From an uncultured Pelagibacteraceae bacterium (lineage in GTDB: Bacteria; Pseudomonadota; Alphaproteobacteria; Pelagibacterales; Pelagibacteraceae): DNA of 64,000 nt. The translations under genes were made by a program, and so were the position numbers. Below, one piece after another: positions 55,350 through 64,000 of this stretch. Within the stretch, counting starts at the first letter, position 1, and each line of letters opens with the position of its first letter. The stretch is taken from positions 1 through 64,000 of the forward strand of contig CABYYA010000002.1 of assembly GCA_902523125.1 (NCBI GenBank), read 5' to 3'. The notes below the pieces were generated by a model. It was not told the DNA's origin, made no database searches, and was given only the letters and a program-made list of their open reading frames with translations.

Positions 55350-55547
55350 ATGATTAATTCTTATCGTATGCAAATAGAAAATTACAATTGTAAAAAATGC
55401 GGACTAACAATTTCCTCGACTTGTTCTAAGTGTGATAAAATTGTTGATGTTGAAGTCCTTGACGATGGTTGTATTGTTCAGAAAACAAAATGTTTAGATT
55501 GTGCAAATGCTCCTGTAATTAAGGACGTATGTGAACAACAAAAGTAG
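55350..55547 (+). CDS. small Cys-rich zinc-ribbon-like protein
   Basis: CKKC, CSKC and CLDC motifs; ATG at 55368 (MQIENYNC) is an alternative start. Confidence 0.65.
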   Translation: MINSYRMQIENYNCKKCGLTISSTCSKCDKIVDVEVLDDGCIVQKTKCLDCANAPVIKDVCEQQK

Positions 55548-55583
55548 TTTAACATTAAAAAATATAAGTCGAATAGATTAAGA

Positions 55584-56024
55584 TTAATTTACGCCCCAGG
55601 AATTTTCTATTTTTACCCAACCCTTAAAGGTTCCAGTTTTCACCTTACACCAATCATCATTACAATTCTGTATTAACAAAACTCTACCCTTTTCTATTTT
55701 TGCTAAAGGTTTTGAAAAATTTGATGGCCTGCTAAACAAAATTTTATCGATCTTTGGTATTAAAGAATTAACCTTTTTGAGTTGAGAGATATGTATCCAT
55801 CCACTATTATTTTTGAGATCAATAATCCTTCTAAAATTCTCTTTTTTATCAATCTGTTTTATGGGTAAATTAATCTTTTTATAGATGTATTTAATAGGAT
55901 ATTCAAATCCTGGACCGTATCTAACATTAACTTTATTTTTTTTTAATGAAAGAAAAATTTCATTTGCAAAAACGTTAAGTGGAAAAAAAATCCAGATCAA
56001 GATTAAAAAATAAAATTTTTTCAT
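55584..56024 (-). CDS. secreted bacterial SH3-domain protein
   Basis: Signal peptide; VNVRYGPGFEYP, GWIHISQL, WCKVKTGTFKGWV. Confidence 0.85.
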   Translation of the reverse strand: MKKFYFLILIWIFFPLNVFANEIFLSLKKNKVNVRYGPGFEYPIKYIYKKINLPIKQIDKKENFRRIIDLKNNSGWIHISQLKKVNSLIPKIDKILFSRPSNFSKPLAKIEKGRVLLIQNCNDDWCKVKTGTFKGWVKIENSWGVN

Positions 56025-56027
56025 TAT

Positions 56028-56777
56028 TTAGCGACACCTTATTTTTTTATTAAATTTAACTTTTCTAAAATCAAGATTTAAAAGATCAATAATTAATATT
56101 TGATTTTTTAGGTTTTGCCCAATTTTCATTATCATTTTCAATGCTTCATTCGCTTGAGTTGTTCCCACAATTGATGCAGTTGTGCCTAGAACTCCCTCAA
56201 ATTCACAATTTAAGTTATCGTCTGAAATCTCATTTTCTTGGTAGAAACTTTTTAAAGAAGCTGTTTTTCTATCGTTAAAATCAAATGTAAATACATGACC
56301 ATCGAATTTACTAATTGCTCCTGTTACCAATTTTTTTTTCAACTTTACGCAGAAATCATTAATTAAAAATTTTGTCTTAAAATTATCTGAACCATCAATA
56401 ATTATTTCATAATCTTTAATTATATTTTTGATATTATTCTTATTTAGTCTTGATTTGTAAGTTTTAATTTTAGTAGATGGATTTATTTCCCTCAGTTTTT
56501 TTGCGGCTACACTAACTTTTGATTTTTTTATATCTTTAGAAGAAAATAGGCTTTGTCTATGTATGTTGGAAAGATTTACGATATCATTATCAACAAGACC
56601 AATAGTTCCAATACCAGCTCTTACTAGATTTTCTGCAGCAGGACAACCTAATCCTCCAACACCAACAATTAAAATTTTAGAGGATAAAATTTTTTTTTGA
56701 CCTCTCGCACCTATATTTTTCAAAACTAATTGTCTTGAGAATCTTTCAATTTGAGATTTGTTAAGACTTTCTCTCAT
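56028..56777 (-). CDS. ThiF/MoeB/HesA-family adenylyltransferase
   Basis: RFSRQLVLKNIGARGQKKI, VGVGGLGCPAAENLVRAGIG, DGSDNF. Confidence 0.92.
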   Translation of the reverse strand: MRESLNKSQIERFSRQLVLKNIGARGQKKILSSKILIVGVGGLGCPAAENLVRAGIGTIGLVDNDIVNLSNIHRQSLFSSKDIKKSKVSVAAKKLREINPSTKIKTYKSRLNKNNIKNIIKDYEIIIDGSDNFKTKFLINDFCVKLKKKLVTGAISKFDGHVFTFDFNDRKTASLKSFYQENEISDDNLNCEFEGVLGTTASIVGTTQANEALKMIMKIGQNLKNQILIIDLLNLDFRKVKFNKKIRCR

Positions 56778-57211
56778 TTACCAGTTGAACCAAAACCACC
56801 TGCTCCTCTTATTGACTCTGGAAGTTCATTTGTTTCTTCTAGATCCATTTTTATAACTGGAGTTAAAATCATTTGAGCAATTCTATCGTTGTTATTGATT
56901 TTAAAACTTTTGTAACCATGATTAAATAAAATAACTTTTATTTCTCCTCTATAATCACTATCAATTGTACCAGGTGTATTTAAAACACTAATATTGCTTT
57001 TTGCCGCTAATCCCGACCTTGGTCTTATTTGAATTTCATATTCTTTAGGAAATGCAACTGATAATCCAGTTGGTACTAGGCACGATTCTCCTGGCTTTAA
57101 TTCAATTGATTTATCTATATATGCCATTAGGTCCATGCCAGATGCACCATTAGTTTTATATGATGGTAATTTTACAGAAGGTTTTAATTTCTTTACTAAA
57201 ACTTTAATCAT
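56774..57211 (-). CDS. dut: dUTP diphosphatase
   Basis: NGASGMDLMA, RPRSGLA, GTIDSDYRGE, RGAGGFGSTG. Confidence 0.97.
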   Translation of the reverse strand: MIKVLVKKLKPSVKLPSYKTNGASGMDLMAYIDKSIELKPGESCLVPTGLSVAFPKEYEIQIRPRSGLAAKSNISVLNTPGTIDSDYRGEIKVILFNHGYKSFKINNNDRIAQMILTPVIKMDLEETNELPESIRGAGGFGSTGK

Positions 57212-58410
57212 TAGTTTAAATGATCAATGATTTTTTCAACTAATTCATCTGAAATTTCTGATTTAGATTTATATTTAAGTCTTTCAATTTTTTTATTTTT
57301 ATAAAGAATTGATGCTTCATTAAAATCTGATTCAAAACCAATTGATTTATTTGATACATCATTTGCAACAATCCAATCACAATTTTTTTCACTTAGTTTT
57401 TTATTGGCATAGTTTTCTAAATCATTTGTTTCAGCTGCGAAGCCTACAACAAGTTTCGGTCTTAAGGAGTTATGATTAGAGACATAATCAAGAATATCGA
57501 CATTTTTTTCCAAGTCTAAACTAATTTCATCCTGTTTCTTAATTTTTATTCTAGAAATTTTTTTCATTTTATAGTCACACACTGCCGCTGAAAATATTGC
57601 AACATCGGCTGGTAAACTTTTAAGTGTCGATTGAAACATTTCTTCAGCAGTTTCAACTTTGATCAAATTGATATCATTATTTATTTCTAAATTTGTTGGT
57701 CCTGAAATTAAAGTTGTTTCAAAACCCTTTTTTGATAATGATTTCGCAATTTCATAGCCTTGCTTACCACTGGATTTATTAGATATATATCTTACCGGAT
57801 CAATGTACTCTTTGGTTGGCCCTGCGGTCACGATTGCCTTTAATTTATTTTTTTGTTTTAAATTTTTGAAATAAATTTTAAGCTTATTTATAATCTCTTT
57901 TGGCTCCGACATTTTACCTTCACCATATTCTCCACATGCCATATCTCCAATTTCAGGACCAATTAATTCATAGTTATAGGTTTTTAGTTTTGTTATATTT
58001 TGTTTAGTAGATTGATGTTCCCACATCCTTACATTCATTGCAGGAGCAATAAAAATTTTTTTGTTTGACGCAAGAGCAACAGTTGAAGCTAAATCGTCTG
58101 AACTTCCATTAGCAAGTTTAGATATTGTATTTGCTGTTGCAGGGGCAATTAAAATGAGATCTGCCCATCTTGAAAGATTTATATGATCCATTTCTACCTC
58201 ATTTTCTATACTAAAAAGATCCTGATAAACTTTAGATTGAGATAACGAAGTAATTGAAAGAGGTGTCACAAATTCAGCACCACTTTTAGTAAGAATTGTT
58301 TTTATAATTACACCATCTTTTTTTAAAAGTCTGATTAATTCAAGACTTTTATATGCAGCTATACCTCCACAAATTATTAATAAGATTTTTTTATTATTCA
58401 AGTTACCCAT
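57211..58410 (-). CDS. coaBC: phosphopantothenoylcysteine decarboxylase/synthetase
   Basis: ICGGIAAYKSLELIR, PAMNVRMWEH, GPTKEYIDPVRYISNKSSGKQG. Confidence 0.96.
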   Translation of the reverse strand: MGNLNNKKILLIICGGIAAYKSLELIRLLKKDGVIIKTILTKSGAEFVTPLSITSLSQSKVYQDLFSIENEVEMDHINLSRWADLILIAPATANTISKLANGSSDDLASTVALASNKKIFIAPAMNVRMWEHQSTKQNITKLKTYNYELIGPEIGDMACGEYGEGKMSEPKEIINKLKIYFKNLKQKNKLKAIVTAGPTKEYIDPVRYISNKSSGKQGYEIAKSLSKKGFETTLISGPTNLEINNDINLIKVETAEEMFQSTLKSLPADVAIFSAAVCDYKMKKISRIKIKKQDEISLDLEKNVDILDYVSNHNSLRPKLVVGFAAETNDLENYANKKLSEKNCDWIVANDVSNKSIGFESDFNEASILYKNKKIERLKYKSKSEISDELVEKIIDHLN

Positions 58411-58418
58411 GAAGTGAA

Positions 58419-59996
58419 TTAAAATACCAATAGACCAAAAATTACAAGGACTAAAAAGCCAATAATAGATTGATTTCTAAAAGCTGTCATTTCTGATTTT
58501 TTTGTATTCAAAGCGGTATAAGAGTTTGAATTTTGTGGAATTTGACCACTAGCTAAATATGTTAGAGCTTGATTAGCTTTATCCATTATTTCTGGGAATT
58601 CTGGTAATCTTTTAATCACCTCAGATGTACTTTGAATTGTTTCATTAATTGTGGTCATAGGATCTTTTGTTTCTCTTAACCAATTCTCTAGAACAGGTTT
58701 AGATGTAGTCCAAATATTTGTATTTGGATTTAATTTTCTGGCTACCCCCTCCACAACAACCATTGTTTTTTGGAGCATCAGAAGTTGAGGTTGTGTTTGC
58801 ATGTTAAATTTTTCTGTAACATCAAATAATTGTTTTAATAATTTTCCACCAGAAATATCTTTTACTGTTTGGCCAAAAATTGGTTCACCAATTGATCTTA
58901 GGGCTTGAGCAAGGTCATCAATTGGAACCTCTTTAGGAACCAGTCCAGCAACCAAATGCACTTCAGCTACTTTACGATAATCTCTTTGAATAAAACCAAA
59001 TAATATTTCTGCCAAAAATCTTTTACTCATTTTATCAAGTCTACCCATTATTCCAAAATCAATTGGAACTATATGAGCATTATTATCTATAAATATATTT
59101 CCTTGATGCATATCAGCGTGAAAAAATCCATCTCTCACTGCATGTCTTAGAAAATTTTGAATAATGTCGTTTGCAATTTTTTCAGTATTTAAATTTCTTT
59201 TTTTTAGCTCCTCAGTTTCCCTAATAGAAATTCCATCAACCCAATCTAATGTCATTACATTTTCACTTGTAAAATTCCAATAAATTTCTGGAACTCTAAA
59301 CCCAGCATCGTTTTTAGTATTTTCCGCGTATTCATTAGCTGCAGCTGCTTCAAATCTTAAATCCATTTCTAAATTTGTTATTTCTTTAAGTAAAAAAACT
59401 ACTTCGACCAATTTTAATCTTTTTGTCTTTTTAATAAACGACTCCACTAAAAAAGCAAAAAGCATAATTGCATCAATCTCATCATTAAAAATTTTCTTTA
59501 TGTTTGGACGTAAAATTTTTATAGCAACATCCTTGATAGTCCCATTGTCGTTGATTTGAGCTTTGTGAACTTGAGCTATTGAAGCTGCTGCAACTGGCTC
59601 ACTTAAATTTATAATTGAGTCATATGTTTCCTGTCCTAAATCTTTTTTTACGATTTCTTTAGCTTGTATTAGTGGAAATGGGGGCAACTTATCTTGAAGA
59701 TTTTCTAGTTGCTTTGAGAAACTCTCCCCAATTATATCTGGCCGCGTAGCTAAGAATTGTCCAAGTTTTATAAAGGTTGTACCCATAGTCTCTAAGGAAT
59801 CCGATAAGCGCTCACCCTCACTTTTAATTGAACCTTTTTTTTTAGGTGAAAAAGATATTGATAAAAATTTAAATAGCAATGTGATTACTAGTGGTGGCTT
59901 TTGAAATTTTGAGATTATCTCTAATATATCTGAGCTAGCTATTTTTCGTCCAAGTTTAAATAAAGTAATAAATTTTTTAATCATTAAACTTTCCAA
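58419..59996 (-). CDS. ubiB: ubiquinone biosynthesis protein kinase-like UbiB
   Basis: KLGQFLATRPDI, AAASIAQVHKA, DGFFHADMHQGN. Confidence 0.95.
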   Translation of the reverse strand: MESLMIKKFITLFKLGRKIASSDILEIISKFQKPPLVITLLFKFLSISFSPKKKGSIKSEGERLSDSLETMGTTFIKLGQFLATRPDIIGESFSKQLENLQDKLPPFPLIQAKEIVKKDLGQETYDSIINLSEPVAAASIAQVHKAQINDNGTIKDVAIKILRPNIKKIFNDEIDAIMLFAFLVESFIKKTKRLKLVEVVFLLKEITNLEMDLRFEAAAANEYAENTKNDAGFRVPEIYWNFTSENVMTLDWVDGISIRETEELKKRNLNTEKIANDIIQNFLRHAVRDGFFHADMHQGNIFIDNNAHIVPIDFGIMGRLDKMSKRFLAEILFGFIQRDYRKVAEVHLVAGLVPKEVPIDDLAQALRSIGEPIFGQTVKDISGGKLLKQLFDVTEKFNMQTQPQLLMLQKTMVVVEGVARKLNPNTNIWTTSKPVLENWLRETKDPMTTINETIQSTSEVIKRLPEFPEIMDKANQALTYLASGQIPQNSNSYTALNTKKSEMTAFRNQSIIGFLVLVIFGLLVF

Positions 59997-60688
59997 CCAC
60001 TATGTATAGATATTATTCCATTGGAGAAATTCCTATAATTGCATTTTTGAAATTTATTCGTTTTCATATATTCTAAAAGCTCTTCTTGATTGACAAAATT
60101 ATCAATACTTTCGATTAGATAATCATAGGGTTCTCTTTGTCCAACAACGTATTTACCAATTAAAGGAATTAATTTAGAATATTTTTTATAGATAAATTCT
60201 AAGTTTTTATTCTGTATTTTGGAAAATTCTAAACAAAAAAATCTTCCACCTTTTTTTAAGACTCTATACGCCTCTGATAGGGATTTATCTAAGTCCCTTG
60301 TGTTTCTCAAGCCAAAACTAATGGTATAAAAATCAAATGAATTACTTTTAAGGGGAAGTTTTTCTGCACTGGATATTATCCATTTTATATTTTTATAATT
60401 TTTAAGCTTCCCTTTTCCTTTAGCCACCATTCCTTTATTTGGATCTATACAAGTAATATGATTGTTAATATCTGTGTTATCTAAATAAAGTTTCCCTATA
60501 TCTCCAGTCCCACAAGCAACATCAATCAAGCTTTTATTTTTCGATGGTCCCATCATATTGATTAAGTTTTTTTTCCAAAGTCTATGTATTCCAAATGACA
60601 TAAAATCATTCATTAAATCATATCTATCAAAAACTTGATCAAATACACCCTGAACTAACCCTTTTTTATTTTGAAGATGTTGTTGCAT
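59984..60688 (-). CDS. ubiE: demethylmenaquinone/ubiquinone methyltransferase
   Basis: VFDRYDLMNDFMSFGIHRLWK, DVACGTGDI, FGLRNTRD. Confidence 0.96.
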   Translation of the reverse strand: MQQHLQNKKGLVQGVFDQVFDRYDLMNDFMSFGIHRLWKKNLINMMGPSKNKSLIDVACGTGDIGKLYLDNTDINNHITCIDPNKGMVAKGKGKLKNYKNIKWIISSAEKLPLKSNSFDFYTISFGLRNTRDLDKSLSEAYRVLKKGGRFFCLEFSKIQNKNLEFIYKKYSKLIPLIGKYVVGQREPYDYLIESIDNFVNQEELLEYMKTNKFQKCNYRNFSNGIISIHSGWKV

Positions 60689-60721
60689 TTTTAATTAATT
60701 ATTCATTTAATATAATAGTAA

Positions 60722-61585
60722 ATGCCAGAATTACCAGAAGTAGAAATAGTCCGACAATCTTTATTAAAAAATATAAAGGGTAAAAAAATCAATAAAGTTT
60801 TGGTTAGAAACAGAAACTTAAGATTTAAATTGGAAACCTCCTTTGAAAAAAAGCTAAAAAATAAATTTATTTCAAATATCAAAAGATTCTCAAAATATTT
60901 GATTATTGAGCTGGAAAATAAAAGTTTTTGTATTGTCCACTTAGGAATGTCAGGAACAATTCATGTCATTAAAAATAAAAAAAACAATCTACCTACCAAC
61001 GCTAGTTTTTATAATTCACCAAATTTGCCTAAAAATCACAATCATGTAGAATTTTTTTTTAAGTATATGAAGGTAATTTATAATGATCCAAGAAGATTTG
61101 GTTACTTTCAATTTTTAGACGATTTTAACAGTCTAAAAAAAAAGTTTCAAAATTTTGGGCCAGAACCTTTTGATAAAAAATTTAACTCAAAGTATTTGAT
61201 TAATTATTTTAAAAAAAAAGACAAGAATATAAAAAATTTTTTATTAGATCAAAATTTTGTATCTGGAATTGGAAATATTTACGCAAGTGAAATTTTATAT
61301 TTATCAAAAATTAATCCTTCATTATCAGCTAAATATTTGAAAAAAAAACAATGCAAAAATATAGTTATAAATTCAAGAAAAATTTTACAAAATGCTATAA
61401 GAAAAGGTGGATCAACCATAAGAGACTTTAAAAATACAAAAGGCGATCAAGGTAATTTTCAAAAAGAGTTCAAGGTTTATGGTAGAGATAAACAAAAATG
61501 TAAAAGATTTAGTTGTTCAGGAAGAATTAATAAAATAACTCAATCAAATAGATCAACATTTTTTTGTGAAATATGTCAAAAATAA
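60722..61585 (+). CDS. mutM: formamidopyrimidine-DNA glycosylase
   Basis: MPELPEVEIVRQSL, HLGMSG, IGNIYASEILY, C-terminal zinc finger. Confidence 0.96.
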   Translation: MPELPEVEIVRQSLLKNIKGKKINKVLVRNRNLRFKLETSFEKKLKNKFISNIKRFSKYLIIELENKSFCIVHLGMSGTIHVIKNKKNNLPTNASFYNSPNLPKNHNHVEFFFKYMKVIYNDPRRFGYFQFLDDFNSLKKKFQNFGPEPFDKKFNSKYLINYFKKKDKNIKNFLLDQNFVSGIGNIYASEILYLSKINPSLSAKYLKKKQCKNIVINSRKILQNAIRKGGSTIRDFKNTKGDQGNFQKEFKVYGRDKQKCKRFSCSGRINKITQSNRSTFFCEICQK

Positions 61586-61636
61586 TAAATATATTATTGA
61601 CCAGGCCTATTTAAGCGGTTATACCCCTGCAAAATT

Positions 61637-61897
61637 ATGGCTAATACAAAATCAGCAATTAAAAGAATTAGACGAATATCTAAACAGACCGCGGTTAACA
61701 AAGCGAGGAAAAGTAGATACAAAATTGCATTAAAGAAGATAAACGTCCTGATTGAAAACAAAAAAAAGTCAGAAGCTTTAAAGTTCTTACCTAAGTTGAA
61801 TTCTGAGTTAATGAAGATTGCCAAAACTGGAATTATAAAAAAACAAAATGCATCCAGGAATGTATCAAGAATTACAAAAAAAATTAGTTCGTTATAA
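61637..61897 (+). CDS. rpsT: 30S ribosomal protein S20
   Basis: MANTKSAIKRIRRISKQTAVNKARKSRYK. Confidence 0.96.
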   Translation: MANTKSAIKRIRRISKQTAVNKARKSRYKIALKKINVLIENKKKSEALKFLPKLNSELMKIAKTGIIKKQNASRNVSRITKKISSL

Positions 61898-61909
61898 TTT
61901 CTATACCTC

Positions 61910-61924
61910 AAGTTGATTCAACTT
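61910..61924. repeat. short perfect inverted repeat AAGTTGATTCAACTT downstream of rpsT
   Basis: 7-bp arms around one base; no T-tract. Confidence 0.4.
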
Positions 61925-62137
61925 AAAGAATACGCTTCATGTATGATGCTTTGATCTTAAATTACAATATTTAGAATTAGTAAAAAGATATTATATTTAA
62001 TTCAATCATAAATTTTATTTATTTTTTTGATACATAAAAAAAAATTTGTCAAAGAAATTTAAAAAAAATTTTTTACACAATCCCAGATTTTATTTATTTT
62101 CGGTTTAGTAAAATAATTTGTTGCAATAACCCTCATT

Positions 62138-62175
62138 ATTGATGTAACTGGAGTCTATTGATGTAACTGGAGTCT
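62138..62175 (+). repeat. 2x19-bp perfect tandem repeat ATTGATGTAACTGGAGTCT upstream of dnaA
   Basis: Direct sequence reading; 10 nt before dnaA ATG. Confidence 0.95.
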
Positions 62176-62185
62176 CTCCAAAAAA

Positions 62186-63586
62186 ATGAACAACACGCAT
62201 ACAAATAAAAATTTTGACAAGATTATTCTTGATTGGAAACTTATTCAGTCTGAATTAAAACTTAAATTGGGAATAGAAATTTATGAAAGTTGGATAAATA
62301 AAATTGATTTACATGAAGAGTTTAATAATTATATCTTATTAACTGTCCCTACCAGATTTATCCGTGACTGGATCACTTCAAGATACTTAGATCAAATTTT
62401 GCAAACTATCAGAAAACATAAAAAACAAATTATCAGGATAGAATTTAAGATTTTGGAAAAAAAGGATACTAAAAGTGAAAAATTTGGTGATCTTAATCAA
62501 ATAAAAGAAACTCAAAAAGTCTCATTTATTAAAGAGTCTCATCTCCAGTATAGTCGAATAGATCCTAATAAAAGATTTGAAAACTTTTTAATTGGCTCAA
62601 GTAATAAAATAGCTTTTGAGGCTTCTTTAAAGGTGTCTGAGAATATTTCTCATTATAATCCCCTTTATATATATGGAGGTGTAGGTTTAGGTAAAACTCA
62701 TCTTTTAAATTCAATAGGCTACGAAATGAGCAAAAATAGAAAAGTGATGTTTATTTCAGCTGAACGTTTTATGTATCAATTCGTAAAATCAATTAAATCT
62801 AACGATATGGTAAAATTTAAAGAACATTTTAGAAATACAGATGTTTTATTAATAGACGATATACAGTTCATGAATGGCAAAGAAGCTATGCAGGAAGAGT
62901 TTTTTCATACTTTTAATGCACTTTTGGATAAAGAGTCACAAATAATTGTTTCAGCTGATAGACCACCTAATAAGTTATCTCGAATTCAAGAAAGAATTAA
63001 ATCAAGATTCTCTGGAGGTCTAGTTGTAGATATTCAAAAACCTGAGTATGATTTAAGAAAAAAGATCATCAATCACAAGATAAATGAATTAACTAGTTTA
63101 TATTCTGACAAAGTAAATGTTACAGATGAAATTCAAGATTTTATCAGTAATAAAATTACCACTAATGTCCGGGAATTAATTGGAGCGATAAATCGTATAG
63201 TCTCATTCTCGAGAATTTATAACAAACTACCAAGTCTATCCGAGACAAAGATTATTTTGAAAGATTTGTTAAATTTAACAGAAAATAACGTAACAATAGA
63301 CTCAATACAAACAATTGTCTGTAAATTTTTTAAAATTAGTAAAAATGAGATGTTATCCTCAAGAAGATCGAGATATTTAGTTAGACCAAGACAGACTGCT
63401 ATTTACCTAACTAAAATTTTAACCACAAAATCATTACCAGAAATAGGACGAGAATTTTCAAATCGAGATCATACGACTATAATTCATTCTGTGAAAACAA
63501 TAGAAAAATTAAAAGAAAAAAATCCAGATATGAATGATAATATAAATAAATTAAAAAATATTATTTTATATAATAAAGAAGGATGA
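62186..63586 (+). CDS. dnaA: chromosomal replication initiator DnaA
   Basis: IYGGVGLGKTHLLNSIG, LLIDDIQFMNGKE, REFSNRDHTTIIHSVK. Confidence 0.98.
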   Translation: MNNTHTNKNFDKIILDWKLIQSELKLKLGIEIYESWINKIDLHEEFNNYILLTVPTRFIRDWITSRYLDQILQTIRKHKKQIIRIEFKILEKKDTKSEKFGDLNQIKETQKVSFIKESHLQYSRIDPNKRFENFLIGSSNKIAFEASLKVSENISHYNPLYIYGGVGLGKTHLLNSIGYEMSKNRKVMFISAERFMYQFVKSIKSNDMVKFKEHFRNTDVLLIDDIQFMNGKEAMQEEFFHTFNALLDKESQIIVSADRPPNKLSRIQERIKSRFSGGLVVDIQKPEYDLRKKIINHKINELTSLYSDKVNVTDEIQDFISNKITTNVRELIGAINRIVSFSRIYNKLPSLSETKIILKDLLNLTENNVTIDSIQTIVCKFFKISKNEMLSSRRSRYLVRPRQTAIYLTKILTTKSLPEIGREFSNRDHTTIIHSVKTIEKLKEKNPDMNDNINKLKNIILYNKEG

Positions 63587-64000
63587 AATTTAACGTTAAT
63601 CAAAAGGAGCTTCAAGAAGCTTTAAGTTATTGTCAAGGTGTAATAGAAAAAAGAAGCACGTTGCAGATACTTTCTAATGTTTTACTTAATGCAAGTAACT
63701 CAAAATTAACAATCACAGCCACAGATCTTGATTTAATTTTCATTCATCAAATTGAAAATGTTGAAATTTTAGAGGAGGGAGATACAACTACAACCTCATC
63801 AATTATGTTTGATATTGTTAGAAAATTTTCTTCAGACAAAAAATTAAACTTATCAATGAATAGTCAAAACAAACTGCAACTAGAGTCTGAAAAATCAATA
63901 TTTAATCTAAATTGTATAAATTCTTCAGAGTTTCCGCTTACAGACGAAAATTTTAATGATAATACTTTTACAATTAATTCAAAACATTTTTTAAAGTTAC
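63583..64000 (+). CDS. dnaN: DNA polymerase III beta subunit, 3'-truncated by window edge
   Basis: MKFNVNQKELQEALSYCQGVIEKRSTLQILSNVLLNAS...TATDLDL; overlaps dnaA stop (ATGA). Confidence 0.95.
   Translation, partial: MKFNVNQKELQEALSYCQGVIEKRSTLQILSNVLLNASNSKLTITATDLDLIFIHQIENVEILEEGDTTTTSSIMFDIVRKFSSDKKLNLSMNSQNKLQLESEKSIFNLNCINSSEFPLTDENFNDNTFTINSKHFLKL

Noticed and set aside
62075-62084. Possible DnaA box (TTTTACACA) upstream of dnaA
   Set aside because: Two mismatches to TTATCCACA and only a single copy in very AT-rich DNA; insufficient for an origin call.
61898-62185. dnaA upstream region as oriC
   Set aside because: AT-rich A/T tracts but no cluster of DnaA boxes; hemE-side origin is more plausible from gene order.
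1-64000. CRISPR arrays, tRNA/rRNA genes, IS elements, prophage or restriction/defence modules
   Set aside because: None seen on reading; no repeat-spacer pattern, no TPsiC-like tRNA arm contexts, no transposase or integrase motifs.

Overview
AT-rich, densely packed alphaproteobacterial chromosome segment that looks SAR11/Pelagibacter-like. This is judged from protein style, gene order and compaction; no database search was run. The window opens inside hemE and runs through an origin-proximal type of cluster (hemE-hemH-hemJ-rho-mnmE-mnmG-rsmG-parA-parB-holA-lptE-leuS). It ends in dnaA and the start of dnaN. I support about 67 CDS, nearly all housekeeping: heme, tRNA modification, chaperones, cell wall, fatty acid, ubiquinone and translation genes. 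I found no tRNA, rRNA, CRISPR, transposase or prophage genes. I did not find a convincing new multi-gene system. The best second-look items are: (1) a near-perfect parS inside the rsmG coding start; (2) a shared PerR/Irr-like operator upstream of a Fur-family regulator and of katG, next to a small island (2OG oxygenase, DUF2061, zinc-ribbon ORF) carrying a separate tandem palindromic operator; (3) terminator-like hairpins just upstream of the rho and nusA start codons; (4) a 19-bp tandem duplication with start-stop and Shine-Dalgarno elements directly upstream of dnaA; (5) divergent genes whose 5' ends overlap (thiE-like/yggS, deacetylase/tsaB); (6) an unlisted 39-aa membrane microprotein after pnp; (7) expected genes missing from conserved operons (rimP, truB, rimI, yraN).
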